A stretch of 64,000 nucleotides of DNA, taken from Eurosta solidaginis. Taxonomy: Eukaryota; Arthropoda; Insecta; Diptera; Tephritidae. The stretch is from assembly GCF_040869045.1 (NCBI RefSeq), contig NC_090322.1:170018672-170082671 (forward strand), read 5' to 3'. Positions 1 through 9,150 of the stretch are shown in pieces. The translations under genes and the position numbers were made by a program. The notes beneath the pieces were generated by a model that had not been told where the DNA came from, made no database searches, and worked only from the letters and a program-made list of their open reading frames with translations. Every line of letters begins with the position of its first letter. The stretch's first letter is position 1.

Positions 1-105
1 GGTTATAACGGCAATTACCAAGGCAAATTTAATAACGGTACAAAAATTCCTGAATGCAATGCATTGCTTGAAAAACATTTTAATGACAATAAAGAGAACA
101 ACTAA
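1..105 (+). CDS. 3' end of an unidentified host gene (last 34 codons)
   Basis: The window opens inside an open frame (frame 1) that runs 34 codons to a TAA at 103-105. The peptide is polar, rich in Asn and Lys, and ends in a charged tail, with one Cys in the motif KIPEC. A polyadenylation hexamer lies about 100 bases downstream, and the neighbouring Tim29-like gene converges on it, so the arrangement fits two host genes meeting tail to tail. I do not recognise the protein family from so short a piece. The 5' part lies outside the window, and an open frame of this length could occur by chance, so confidence is moderate. Confidence 0.4.
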   Translation, partial: GYNGNYQGKFNNGTKIPECNALLEKHFNDNKENN

Positions 106-178
106 GCTATTCAAATGAATCTGCACGCAACACACTAATGAAGAAACTTAATCTACACGTAACAAAGTAAAATTCTAC

Positions 179-184
179 TTTATT
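179..184 (-). promoter_or_regulatory. AATAAA polyadenylation signal, minus strand
   Basis: TTTATT on the plus strand reads AATAAA on the minus strand, about 170 bases after the stop of the Tim29-like gene. If both this and the plus-strand signal are used, the 3' UTRs of the two convergent genes overlap. Confidence 0.3.
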
Positions 185-208
185 GTATGGTTTTGGGTCG
201 TTAAATTA

Positions 209-214
209 AATAAA
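209..214 (+). promoter_or_regulatory. AATAAA polyadenylation signal, plus strand
   Basis: Canonical AATAAA hexamer about 100 bases after the stop codon at 103-105, consistent with the 3' UTR of the partial gene at the left edge. In AT-rich DNA this hexamer is common, so the assignment rests mainly on position. Confidence 0.35.
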
Positions 215-350
215 ATGAATTGATTTGCAGTTGCAGAAACTTTGCTTTTTGCACTTTAGCTACACGTCAAAACAACAAAATCCAATAACACTAATTAACA
301 CTGGAGGTTTTAGGTACACTGCATACATAGCTAAAGTAAATCATCAAAAA

Positions 351-926
351 TTATAAATAATTAATATCAAAATTGTGCATTTTCCATTCCAGTCGCCAGT
401 AGTGGTCCCAGAAACCCACATCCACTATATGTTTCCAAAAGTTCGCATAATCAACTTGTGTGTATAAGCATATCGCTGGATATGTGCAGTCATCTTTGTC
501 ATACAAATCCACCCACAATATAGTGCATATGCCCAGAGAAAAGGTACGTAATCTATTTTCATTTATAGCTATTTCTAAATCACGTAGGTATGTTGCAGAG
601 ACAGGGTTTTGCATTGTCTTTGAGACCATTGCCATTTGATTGCTCCATCCTCTCAGTGAATGCATTAATTCTTCCTCGTCTGGATTATGTAATGCACATT
701 GGTATAAAGTGTATGCTGTACCGGTAATTGCCAGCGCCTTTCTTGGTTTTGAACGGGCACCTTTTATCACATCGACCACCACACCACTGTAATCACTGCC
801 GAGACTACGCCAATATTGTGCCCATTTTTCCACAACCGTACCTTTCAATCGTTCCGGTAGCGTAAATTTATTGCTAATACGCGTCCGTAAACTGGCGAGG
901 GGATTTCTTAGCGAGAATAAACGCAT
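351..926 (-). CDS. Tim29: Tim29-like mitochondrial inner-membrane translocase subunit
   Basis: Intact 191-codon ORF. Tim29 is a metazoan subunit of the TIM22 carrier translocase, which inserts multispanning carrier proteins into the mitochondrial inner membrane. The N terminus is basic and free of acidic residues to about residue 24 (presequence-like). Residues 35-52 contain a Trp followed by the Asp-Tyr and Val-Asp pattern of the family, then a basic PRKA (61-64) before a hydrophobic stretch (about 65-79) that would be the membrane segment. The strongest signature is the C-terminal block around VDVGFWDHYW (168-177) ending in a DIN triplet (187-189). The human protein continues for several dozen more residues; this one stops two residues after DIN. 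I see no intron. The ATG at 924-926 is the first in frame with an Arg-rich start. A repeat begins about 190 bases upstream, leaving a very short native 5' flank. Identification is by remembered family resemblance, not by a search. Confidence 0.75.
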   Translation of the reverse strand: MRLFSLRNPLASLRTRISNKFTLPERLKGTVVEKWAQYWRSLGSDYSGVVVDVIKGARSKPRKALAITGTAYTLYQCALHNPDEEELMHSLRGWSNQMAMVSKTMQNPVSATYLRDLEIAINENRLRTFSLGICTILWVDLYDKDDCTYPAICLYTQVDYANFWKHIVDVGFWDHYWRLEWKMHNFDINYL

Positions 927-1181
927 TACTTTTGTAAATATTTTAAAATAAGATTTAAGAAAAGGGGTACCTTTTCTACTTTTTTGACGTAACAGCTGAT
1001 AACAAATAGCACCAAAGCAGATATGGGAAAAAAGCTATCGATAACGTAGATACAAAAAAAGTTTGCACACATCCATGGCACAATTATATGTTGCCGTATT
1101 AAGGGCCAATTACGCCCCGATTCTAGTGTGGTAACAACATTCTTCACCACGGTAACGGCGCTTCCCAAGGCAGTCGGTTCT

Positions 1182-1778
1182 ATGTACCGGAGCCACTCGG
1201 GATTTTTTCCGACCAAGGACTGTCATTTCAGTGTGACCCCATCTAATTTGTTTCGTCCCTCCCACAAATTGTCATTCTCCCAGCAGCTCCTTGCAGCAGG
1301 ACTGCTCCATATTCTCTTACTCCGGGAAGGCATCGAATCCAATCCGGATCCGTCTCCTGACCCCGGTCCTGAGAAATGGTTTTGCTGCATCTGCCGGAAA
1401 AGAATCTTTTTAGGACGGTCATACTCTGTTCAGTGTGTCTCGTGCAAGGGATAGTTGCATCGGACAGGTTGTTCTGGGCTTGATCCCAAAACCCGACGTC
1501 CACGTAACTTTTATAAATCTTTTGTGGCTCCTTGCTGTTCACGCTCAAGGGCGTCCCGTAGTCTACGTCTAAGCGCCCCACTACCTTCCAGCAGCCCCGC
1601 TGCTCAGCAAGCCACAACAAGTACCCGCTGCTGCTCGCGCCCCACGGCGCCAACAACTCAAACAGCTGCTACGCTCATAACTACAACCTTCGTTGTAGAG
1701 TCGGAAGCAATGCTGAGCAACAGCCCTGCCCCCGTCTTCTCCCCTCCTCTTTTCCGGCAGCAATCGTGTAGCTCTTAG
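1182..1778 (+). pseudogene. LINE-1A N-terminal region with 2A-like motif and PHD-type zinc finger
   Basis: The first ATG inside the element is at 1182. About 45 residues in comes a Leu-rich run followed by GIESNPDP, resembling the D(V/I)ExNPGP core of 2A-type ribosome-skipping peptides. A zinc finger follows directly with the pattern WFCCICRKR, then CVSC, then a His-Cys pair after the break, as in PHD fingers. The frame is interrupted by TAG at 1452-1454, where a tryptophan codon is expected, and then continues in the same frame to 1778 through a Ser/Thr/Pro/Ala-rich linker. PHD fingers are known upstream of the endonuclease in some non-LTR elements; their target here is unknown. The 2A reading is inference, since the terminal Gly-Pro is altered. 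Confidence 0.65.
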
Positions 1779-1791
1779 TCCCTACCTCCGT

Positions 1792-2877
1792 TTGCACCGT
1801 TTGCCAGCACAGAATATATATGTTTGCGACATCCGCCCCCAATGCAGCTCCTGCCTTGGGTGGTGCCACTTCCCTAGATGTTCTGGTCTCCGCGACGACA
1901 ACCCCCCGACGGGTTTCATCGCGCCATGTAGCCAGGTCGCAAACCCAAATCATCCGGGTACCCCAATGCTTGGTCAAGGACGCCCAGTCCTAGGGCCACA
2001 ACAGCAATTGCGTCCTGGCCTTCCCCAACCCAGGCGTAGTCACCCGTCACTTACCCCCAGAGTGGCGACGTCTCCCCTTATGCACTTCAGAATTCTGCAG
2101 TTAAACTGTAATGGACTAACTGGGAAGATTACGGAGATAGTCGATTTCATGAAGCGGCACAACATCCGCATTGCTGCGATTCAAGAGACTAAACTCACAG
2201 CAAGATCTGCATTGCAGACCTGCTCTGGGTATAACGTCCACAGGAAAGACCGCGAGAGCGGAAATGGAGGCGGTCTCGCGTTTATCATACACCACTCTGT
2301 GCAATATTGTATATTTGATCCTGGCATCGACCGCAGGGACAATGTCTTAGAACGTCAAGGCCTATCTGTCCGGTCAGACGATGCAAACCTAGAAATCATC
2401 AACATCTACATCCCTCCTGCCACCTGTTGCCCCAGTGGATACCGCCCTAATATCAGGGCTTTACTCACTGGCAACAATCGCATTATCTTAGGCGATTTCA
2501 ATGCCCATCATGATCTATGGCATTCAAACTTGCGGGCGGACAGTAGGGGTGAGATGTTGGCGGATCAAATAGAAGAAACGACGTTCTGCACAATAAACGC
2601 AGACGCCCCCACACGTATGGTAGGAAGCTGTCACAGCTCGCCAGATATCGCAATCGTGAGCGCAGAACTCGTAAACTGGGTCAACTGGCAGCCGATGGTA
2701 ACATTGGCATCCGACCACCTGCCCATACTTATTTCGCTTGAGCGTAACGCCGACTTCATCGTCACTGAAAAACGCACTTTCATAAACTTCAAAAAAGGAA
2801 AGTGGGAAGAATATAAATCCTTTACAGACAGCCGCCTAGCTGCCCTCCCTATCCCGACTGATGCCCGCCTTCCGTAA
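1792..2877 (+). pseudogene. LINE-1A apurinic-type endonuclease domain
   Basis: A 361-codon frame. The endonuclease proper starts near 2080 with the hallmark ILQLNCNGL (first metal-binding Asn), followed by AAIQETKL with the catalytic Glu, then GGGLAFIIH, GDFNAHH (catalytic Asp-Asn), and ASDHLPI near the end (the Asp-His pair). All main motifs of the EEP nuclease fold are present, so the domain looks chemically complete. It would nick target DNA to prime reverse transcription. The frame ends at 2877 and overlaps, in another frame, the reverse transcriptase ORF starting at 2861, so a frameshift separates what should be one polyprotein. Confidence 0.85.
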
Positions 2878-5122
2878 GGTCATTAAATCCGCCTCGGCAC
2901 ATTACATTCCCGCCGGGAGAATTCCCGAAATCCGGCCCCACTTCCCGGCGGAGGCCGCAAGAGAACGTGACCTTATAAGACAGCTTGACCCACGCGACCC
3001 CCAAATAAGGGATATAAACCAACGCATCAGATTGCTTGTAGATGAACACAAGCGGGCGAAATGGGAGGAGCACCTAAGAGGTTGTAACCTCTCTACCGGT
3101 CTGGGTAAACTTTGGTCCACCGTAAAGTCCCTATCGAATCCGACTAAGCACAAAGACAAAGTTTCCATCGCCTTTGGCGACAAAGTGCTGTCGGACGCGA
3201 AAAAATGCGCGAGCGCTTTCTGCCGACAATATATAATGCATCCTACGGTCGACAAAGATAGACGGAGAGCCAATAGACGCGCACATAAACACAAATTCAG
3301 CGCGTCACCAATCACCATCACTGCTAAAGAGGTTGAGGACGCCATTGGTCGTGCTAAACCATCCAAAGCAGTGGGCCCAGACGGCATAGCCATGCCGATG
3401 CTTAAAAACCTAGGGAAAGAGGGGTTCAAATATTTAGCGCATGTCTTCAATCTGTCTTTTTCCACCTTTGTCATACCTGAGAAATTGAAAATGACCAAGG
3501 TGGTCCCGCTACTAAAGCCTGGGAAACCAGCCAACATAGGTGAGTCGTATCGTCCGATATCTCTCCTATCGCCAGTAGCAAAGACGCTTGAAGCCATTTT
3601 GCTCCCTTATTTCCAAGCAAATTTGCAGCTAGCCCCTCATCAGCATGGCTTCAGAAAACTCCATAGCACTACCACCGCGCTAAATGCCATTAGCACCCAG
3701 ATAAATTGCGGTTTAAATCAATACCCCCACCATAGAACAGTACTCGTAGCGCTAGACCTATCAAAAGCTTTTGATACGGTCAACCATGGCTCGTTACTGC
3801 AGGATCTGGAAGGGTCTACCCTTCCCCCATGTCTTAAAAGGTGGACCGCAAATTATCTGGGTGGTCGGCAGACATCGGTGCAATTTAGAAACGAAACATC
3901 AAAACCAAGGAGAATTAAACAGGGCGTGTCACAGGGTGGTGTCCTATCCCCACTTTTGTTTAATTTCTACATATCTAAGTTACCTTCACCACCGGAAGGA
4001 GACACAATCGTTTCCTACGCCGATGACTGCACAATAATGGCCACAGGCCCAGGCCCAAAGATCGATGCGCTATGCAATAAAATAAACGGCTACCTCCCTG
4101 ATCTCTCCATTTTTTTCGCCTCGCGAAACCTGGCATTATCACCGACTAAATCTTCCGCGACCTTATTTACAACATGGACGCCCCAAATGTCGACCATTTT
4201 GAACATCCACGTCGATGGCACTACGCTACCGACTGTCCGACACCCCAAAATCTTGGGTGTGACGTTTGATCAGGATCTACATTTTGGTGAGCACGCAGCC
4301 GCACTTGTTCCCAGAATTCAGAGCCGTAACAAAATCCTCAAATCCCTCGCTGGCAGTACTTGGGGAAAAGATAAAGAAACGCTCATGACTACATACAAAG
4401 CAATTAGCCAGCCGATTACGTGCTACGCGTCACCCATATGGTCACCAAGCCTAAAAATCACCCACTGGAAGAAACTATAGGCCTGCCAAAATACTGCTCT
4501 CAGAATCGCCACGGGCTGTCTTATTATGCCCCCAGAACACCATCTGCATAATGAGGCGAGAATACTCCCCATCAGGGAGAGAAATGAGATGCTGACCAAA
4601 CAGTTCCTGTTGAATACCCAGAAACCTGGGCATCCCAACAGACATCTGATTGATGAACCAGCACCGCCTAGGGGCTTAAGGAGTCATCTCCGTAAGCATT
4701 TTGAGGAAATACGGCACCTGAGAACCCAGCCGTATGAAGTGAAATAACACAAGCAGGTCCTTGGTGAACTCCATAAAGAGGCGTCGGACCTTTATGCCGG
4801 GAATTGCCCGGTGAATCCAGTACTTAAAGACAAGTATCTAAAACTTGCGGAAGAGGAACGCATACTCCCCAGGGAAACGCGTGTCACTCTTGCTCAACTT
4901 CGTTCTGGATACTGTAACAGGTTAAACTCTTACCTATCCAGAATCAACCCCGACATACAAAATGTATGCCCCGCTTGCAATGTGTCCCCACATGACACCA
5001 ACCATCTCTTCAATTGTAATGTGGAACCAACGCCTCTAGCACCCCTTTCCTTATGGTCCACCCCTGTTGAAACGGCAAGTTTCCTTGGACTCCCGTTAGA
5101 GGATATTGATGACAATTTGTGA
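2861..5122 (+). pseudogene. LINE-1A reverse transcriptase and C-terminal zinc cluster, two in-frame stops
   Basis: One frame carries the whole region, broken only by TAG at 4478-4480 and TAA at 4745-4747. Reverse transcriptase motifs appear in order: AVGPDG, a YRPISLLS block, ALDLSKAFDTV (first catalytic Asp), the GVSQGGVLSPLLF block, and SYADD (catalytic Asp pair). After the second stop, the C-terminal part has CPACNVSPHDTNHLFNC, a CCHC-type cluster usual at the end of Jockey-clade proteins. The frame ends at 5122, about 50 bases before the CAA tail. No RNase H domain is seen. The substitution-type stops suggest decay after insertion. Confidence 0.85.
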
Positions 5123-5545
5123 TCGGTCGCGGCTATTAGGTGGGGCGAGCATTGCTACAACAACAACAACAACCACGGTAACGATATCATGTAGCAACTT
5201 TTACACCCTTTTGGTATTCTACAGCTATTGTTTAGAAAAAGGCAAAACTGAAAAATAAAGAATTGTTAGCGCAAATAAGTAAAAATAATAGTAAAAAAGT
5301 TTGGCCCTTGCTATACATATTTGTTTACATTATATACTTTCACAGAATAAATTACAATATATGTACCTATTTAGAAACTTATCATGCATAATATGCATAT
5401 ACACATCGTCCCGTTTATTCGTTAACCTCGTATCTGCAAGTGAAACATTTTCGGTAAAGCGAACACGGTTGCCACACCATGTTTTCATTTGAGACCAAAA
5501 TTCATCGAAAAAAAGGACCAAATTTTTGTTTTATTTTATTAGTTC

Positions 5546-6018
5546 CATATAAAATTTTACTAAATATAGTGAAGATTTTAATTCAAGCTGAACAAACAAA
5601 TATATGTGCATGCAACCAAAAATGGTACTATATTTTGACATAGGACAAGTCTTTGTCTGTCACCAACCAAACGTTGTGAACCTAGTTTTGGTCACAAAGC
5701 TCTTGGTAATAGCATTATGTTGTTGATTGCAATGAAATAAAATGTATAGTGCAATTAGGTTTTAGTAAAAAACGGTTCAAAATTTGCGTTCTGGTGTTGC
5801 CGAACTAAGTATGTGGAAAACTCAGTAAATCATAAATGAAACTAAGCAATTTTTTTAGTGCTATTTTTATAGATGCTTACTTTTTCCCTTAACGTTTAAA
5901 CTTCATATCAGATCCTAGATTCAGTAAGTGTGAGTTTTAATCCCAGGCCTCCGTGTTTCTGCTAGCACCTACGGGAATAATTTTATACAAAACATTTCTT
6001 CCGAAATCAAATCTCTTT
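5546..6018 (+). repeat. Flank of element A, shared inverted with 14941-15320
   Basis: This non-coding stretch follows element A directly and reappears in reverse orientation at about 14941-15320, also next to element A. Shared landmarks include a CCAAACGTTGTGAAC-like segment, TTCGGCAACACCAGAACGC (read from the other strand), a GTTTAAACTTCATATCAGA block, and ATCAAATCTCTTT at the far end. Either element A is longer than the copy at 24.3 kb shows, or the whole block was duplicated in inverted orientation. Confidence 0.7.
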
Positions 6019-6171
6019 CCATTATAAGGTGGTGGCACGTCGACATAAATACACACAAACATACACTATCAAAGTATTTTGTTTTTGTATTACCGTAACG
6101 CGAGATTTTTAAGTAAATATTAAAATTTTTTAAGATAAGAATTTAGAAAAAGGGGTAGTTTTACAAAAGCC

Positions 6172-6413
6172 CCGCAGGCGAAAATTTTTAATAAAAAATC
6201 GCGCGATTTTTTATTAAAAATTTTCATATTTTATCATACGAAAAAAAAAAAAAATAATGTTCTTTTATTTGCTGAAGAAAAGCGGCGCAGGCGAAAATTT
6301 TTAATAAAAGATTGCGCGATTTTTTATTAAAAATTGTCATGTTTTATCGTACGAAATAAAGAAAAATATAATGTTTTTTATTTGCAGAACAAAACTGTCG
6401 CAGGCGAAAGAGC
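6172..6413 (+). repeat. Two tandem units of about 120 bp, each with a perfect-type hairpin
   Basis: Each unit begins CGCAGGCGAAAATTTTT, then has a near-perfect palindrome around TCGCGCGA flanked by ATTTTTTATTAAAAATT, then a TTTTAT(C)GTACGAAA segment and a TTTTATTTGC end. A third partial unit starts at about 6400. The palindrome could extrude as a cruciform or fold as an RNA hairpin. They lie between the TIRs of the 6020-6712 element. Confidence 0.8.
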
Positions 6414-6497
6414 AGAGAAGTGAAATAAAGAGAACAGAAGTGAAAGAAAGAGAAGTGAAATGAAGAGAAGAGAAGAGAAAGGAAGAGAAGAAAAGTT
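6412..6497 (+). repeat. GA-rich purine tract
   Basis: Low-complexity run of GAGAAGTGAAA-like units, almost pure purine for about 85 bases. No coding content. Confidence 0.8.
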
Positions 6498-6916
6498 CAT
6501 TTTTAGTGACACTTCATTGGTCAATACAGTGAGAGAATCAATTAATTGCAAGCAGTTTTACGCATACAACTGAATGTGATTATAAATCCGAGCAATGTCA
6601 ACACCCCAAATAATATTAGACTACAAATTATTCAAACAGTTTTACAAAGACAAAATACATTGATAGTGTATGTTTGTTTGCATTTATGTCGACGTGCCCC
6701 CACCTTATAATGTTCTACCAAGATGAAAAGATATCACACCTGCATATGTTTTCGTTTGTTTAATTGCAACAACGAAAAAAGCGACAATAGTACCGACGGG
6801 TTTTCCGCGAATAACTTTTAAACGAGATAAAAAATATAGTTTCTTTCGGATTCTGAATCTTTACGAAAATACGCGTCTTTTGATACCGCTATCGACATGT
6901 GCGACCCGAACTTTAA

Positions 6917-7758
6917 GTGCAGGGGGCCTACTCTGTATTGCGATGCGAAAGGCAGTGCGATGCGAAAATAAATTGCGATGCGAAAGGTAATTGGAACTCG
7001 GTAGCGCTATCGCATCGCTAACAATGTCGCTTTTTTATTTTTCGCTAATTTTTTGCTTGAGTATGAATCACTGACCAAACTCAAAGAAAGAGAACAAAAG
7101 AAACAAGGCGATTACAATTTCGGCAAACGATTAATTTTTGTTGAACAAATTAAAAAAAGGATTCTGTAGCATTATGGAACGATTTAAATGAAGAAAGGAT
7201 TTATTTAAATAAAGAAATCCTCCCAGTTCAGAAATTGAACTGGAAGAAGTGAACGTGATAAATACAGAAAACGTGGAAAATCATAGAATGGGAAATATTG
7301 CTAGTTGTATCAGAGAACAAATAAAAAATGACATGATTTCCAATAGAAATGCTTTATAAAAAAGTGGTTTCGATTTAGTTGTTATTTATTTATGTATTTT
7401 AAGTCCACTAGGATTACAAATTGTTGCTTTTGTGTTTGTTTTGTGTTTTGAGTTGTCCTATATATTTTTAAATGAATATAAAGATATCAACTTATAAAAT
7501 CATCAATTAATACTTACATATTTGAACAATGCGAATGCCTATTACTTGTAGCAAGAAAAATGCGAAAATGAATGCTGTTTGACATTCGCTTTCGCTTTAC
7601 AGAGTGCCGGCAATGCGAAAAGGGAGAAAAATTGCGAATGGGCAAAATGTGAATGCGAAAGTCAAAATATACATGCGAATGTCAAGATACAGAGTACCGA
7701 TTTTGCGATTTCGCGTATTTTTTCTTTCGCATCGCAATACAGAGTAGGCCCCCTGGAC
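6917..7758. mobile_element. 842-bp TIR element with TTAA target duplication
   Basis: Ends read GTGCAGGGGGCCTACTC and, from the other strand, GTCCAGGGGGCCTACTC, each flanked by TTAA (6913-6916 and 7759-7762). The TIRs run on through TGTATTGCGATGCGAAAG. The right half is crowded with TGCGAATGCGAAA-type subterminal motifs. No transposase is present. A TTAA duplication is typical of piggyBac or Kolobok elements, but because TTAA is itself palindromic, a shorter duplication cannot be excluded. Confidence 0.7.
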
Positions 7759-8210
7759 TTAAGTTGAAATTTTACTAAATTTGGAAATTAAAAAGCTTAT
7801 ATTTCATAAACTAGAGTTTCCTAGAGCTGCGGATTCCATTTTGGACCCCCTCTACCCCTAAAAATCAACAAAAGATTGAAAATCGTGGCACCTTATATAA
7901 AATCCAACCCAAAAGCTGATCGAACCAACCTTGTGGAAATCAATGTAATCGATTAATGGTGCCATACCATCACAAATCACGCGAGTTCAAAATTGCTTCG
8001 TTCTGCGCATCTACGTCACACTTGACTGCTTCAGCGAATGAAAGAGAGAAAAAACAAGAGCTAAAGGAAAATTACGTAAAAATTGTCCATGAAATAATGT
8101 TTACATGCGCAATGCGCCACCTTCTATAATTCCATCACGCCATACCATAAAGCTAACGCCATAACCATACCAGATTTTATTCATTGTTTTGGATACGTTA
8201 TGACTAACAG
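7759..8210. other. Intergenic, no feature recognised
   Basis: About 450 bases of AT-rich DNA between the TTAA-flanked element and element A copy 2. I see no convincing ORF, inverted repeat or RNA gene. Confidence 0.5.
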
Positions 8211-8528
8211 CCTGATTCTAATGTGGTAACAACTTTCTTCACCACGGCAACTTTCTTCATGTGGTAACTTTTGTACCCTTTTGGTATTCTGCCCACGAAA
8301 GTAGCCGGATAATTGTTTACCCACTAAAATAGGTGGTAACATCGATGTAACCACACAAAAGCTGTTGTTTAGAAAAAGGCAATACTGAAAAAGAATTGTG
8401 AGCGCAAATAAGTAAACATAATAGTAAAAAAGTGTTGCCTCTTGCTATACATATTTGTTTCCATGTACTTTCACAGTATATATTACAATATAGCTATGTA
8501 AAAACGTATGCATGTATGCACATATGTA

Positions 8529-8835
8529 TGTAAAGTTATGCAATTAATAACGTTTATTATTCAATTCAAAGTTGAGTATTCAAAATAAGTACAATTAAAG
8601 TTATGGTTTAAAGTGGATTACAATTAAAGTAGGTTGGTACAGCGAATGATTATAGTAACGACGGCTGCTTTGGTCGACGGCTGATTACGACTGACTTGTC
8701 CGCTCGCTATTAGATTTTCTCCGAGCTAATTTACTCAGGCTGTGCGCTCGTTATTCGCCTTGAGTGTTTTACGTTTGCGCTGCCATATGTGTTGGTATAT
8801 GCGTGCTATCACAGTGCCTCCTCACCCGACTTACA
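8529..8835 (-). repeat. 3' LTR of the gypsy element
   Basis: 307 bp, visually identical to 13107-13413. In element orientation it starts TGTAAGTCGGG and ends CTTTACA. The bases just inside it (8836-8850) are only weakly purine-rich, so the polypurine tract is not clear. Confidence 0.95.
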
Positions 8836-8849
8836 TTCGGCCACCCTGA

Positions 8850-9150
8850 TTAGTCATCTGCCTCAGATGACAAAAGCTCTTCGTTGTTGACTGTATACTT
8901 CCAAAGTTTCATATTATCGCAACTCGTGGCCGTATTACAGGGCCCCTCTACATCTGCCGCCTTTCTAACGTTGAACCGGCCATTTCGTTTAACTTGTGTG
9001 ATTTCGTACGGGCCGAGATATTCGCTAGCCAGCTTTCGTCCGGCTACAAACTGCGTGCGTCGTATTGCTACTAAATCGCCGATCTTGTACCCGTATTCCT
9101 TCTTTCGTTTGCTATCAAACTGCTTTTTGTATTGATTCTGATTTCGTGCC
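8850..9150 (-). pseudogene. Out-of-frame integrase C-terminal module of the gypsy Pol
   Basis: In the frame shifted by one base from the main ORF, the coding sequence continues for about 100 codons to a TAA at 8850-8852. It has a basic segment KKEYGYKIGDLV, then RTQFVAGRKL and YLGPYEITQV, the GPY/F module found at the end of gypsy integrases. The continuity of this good coding frame right up to the LTR argues that the main ORF lost or gained one base near 9145-9160, in the insertion itself or in the assembly. Confidence 0.8.

Larger units (their letters stand above)
1158..5172 (+). mobile_element. Full-length Jockey-like non-LTR retrotransposon (LINE-1A)
   Basis: About 4.0 kb element with 5' end GGCGCTTCCC and a 3' tail of CAA repeats. 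It is flanked by a 10-bp target-site duplication, CCACGGTAAC, at 1148-1157 and 5173-5182; the uninterrupted element A copy at 24335-24800 shows the empty site. Coding order is PHD-like zinc finger, apurinic-type endonuclease, reverse transcriptase, then a C-terminal Cys-His cluster, as in Jockey/CR1-group LINEs. The coding frame is broken by an in-frame TAG at 1452-1454, frame changes near 1780 and 2865, and stops at 4478-4480 and 4745-4747, so this copy cannot act on its own. Related pieces lie at 20060-20210, 22268-22670, 28341-31881, 60916-61355, 61835-62035 and 62612-63258. Confidence 0.9.
1112..5545 (+). mobile_element. Repeat 'element A', copy 1, split by a LINE
   Basis: The left part (about 1112-1157) and right part (5173-5545) join into one unit when the LINE between them is removed. 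The unit matches, inverted, the uninterrupted copy at 24335-24800, and also 8211-8528 plus 13414-13480, and 14941-15590. The unit starts near GCCCCGATT and a GTGGTAAC motif, passes through a region with ATATGCATATACACATCG, and ends in an A/T-rich tail with TTTTGTTTTATTTT. It encodes no recognisable protein. I cannot assign a superfamily: terminal inverted repeats and a clean target duplication are not obvious. Confidence 0.65.
6020..6712. mobile_element. Inverted-repeat element with long TIRs (about 75 bp), non-autonomous
   Basis: The left end CATTATAAGGTGG and right end CCACCTTATAATG begin an inverted repeat running inward about 75 bases through GGCACGTCGACATAAAT and ACAAACATACACTATCAA on both sides with few mismatches. 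The interior holds two tandem hairpin-forming units and a GA-rich tract but no protein. The outermost bases are palindromic (TTATA), so the target duplication cannot be set with certainty; TATA or TA is possible. It starts where the duplicated flank shared with 14941 ends, so it inserted at or near that boundary. Confidence 0.7.

Noticed and set aside
926..1216. 96-codon minus-strand frame next to Tim29
   Set aside because: It runs from the 5' flank into the reverse strand of element A and the LINE 5' end; composition and lack of family resemblance indicate chance.
2902..3597. 231-codon minus-strand frame
   Set aside because: Antisense shadow of the LINE-1A reverse transcriptase; the plus-strand frame has all catalytic motifs.
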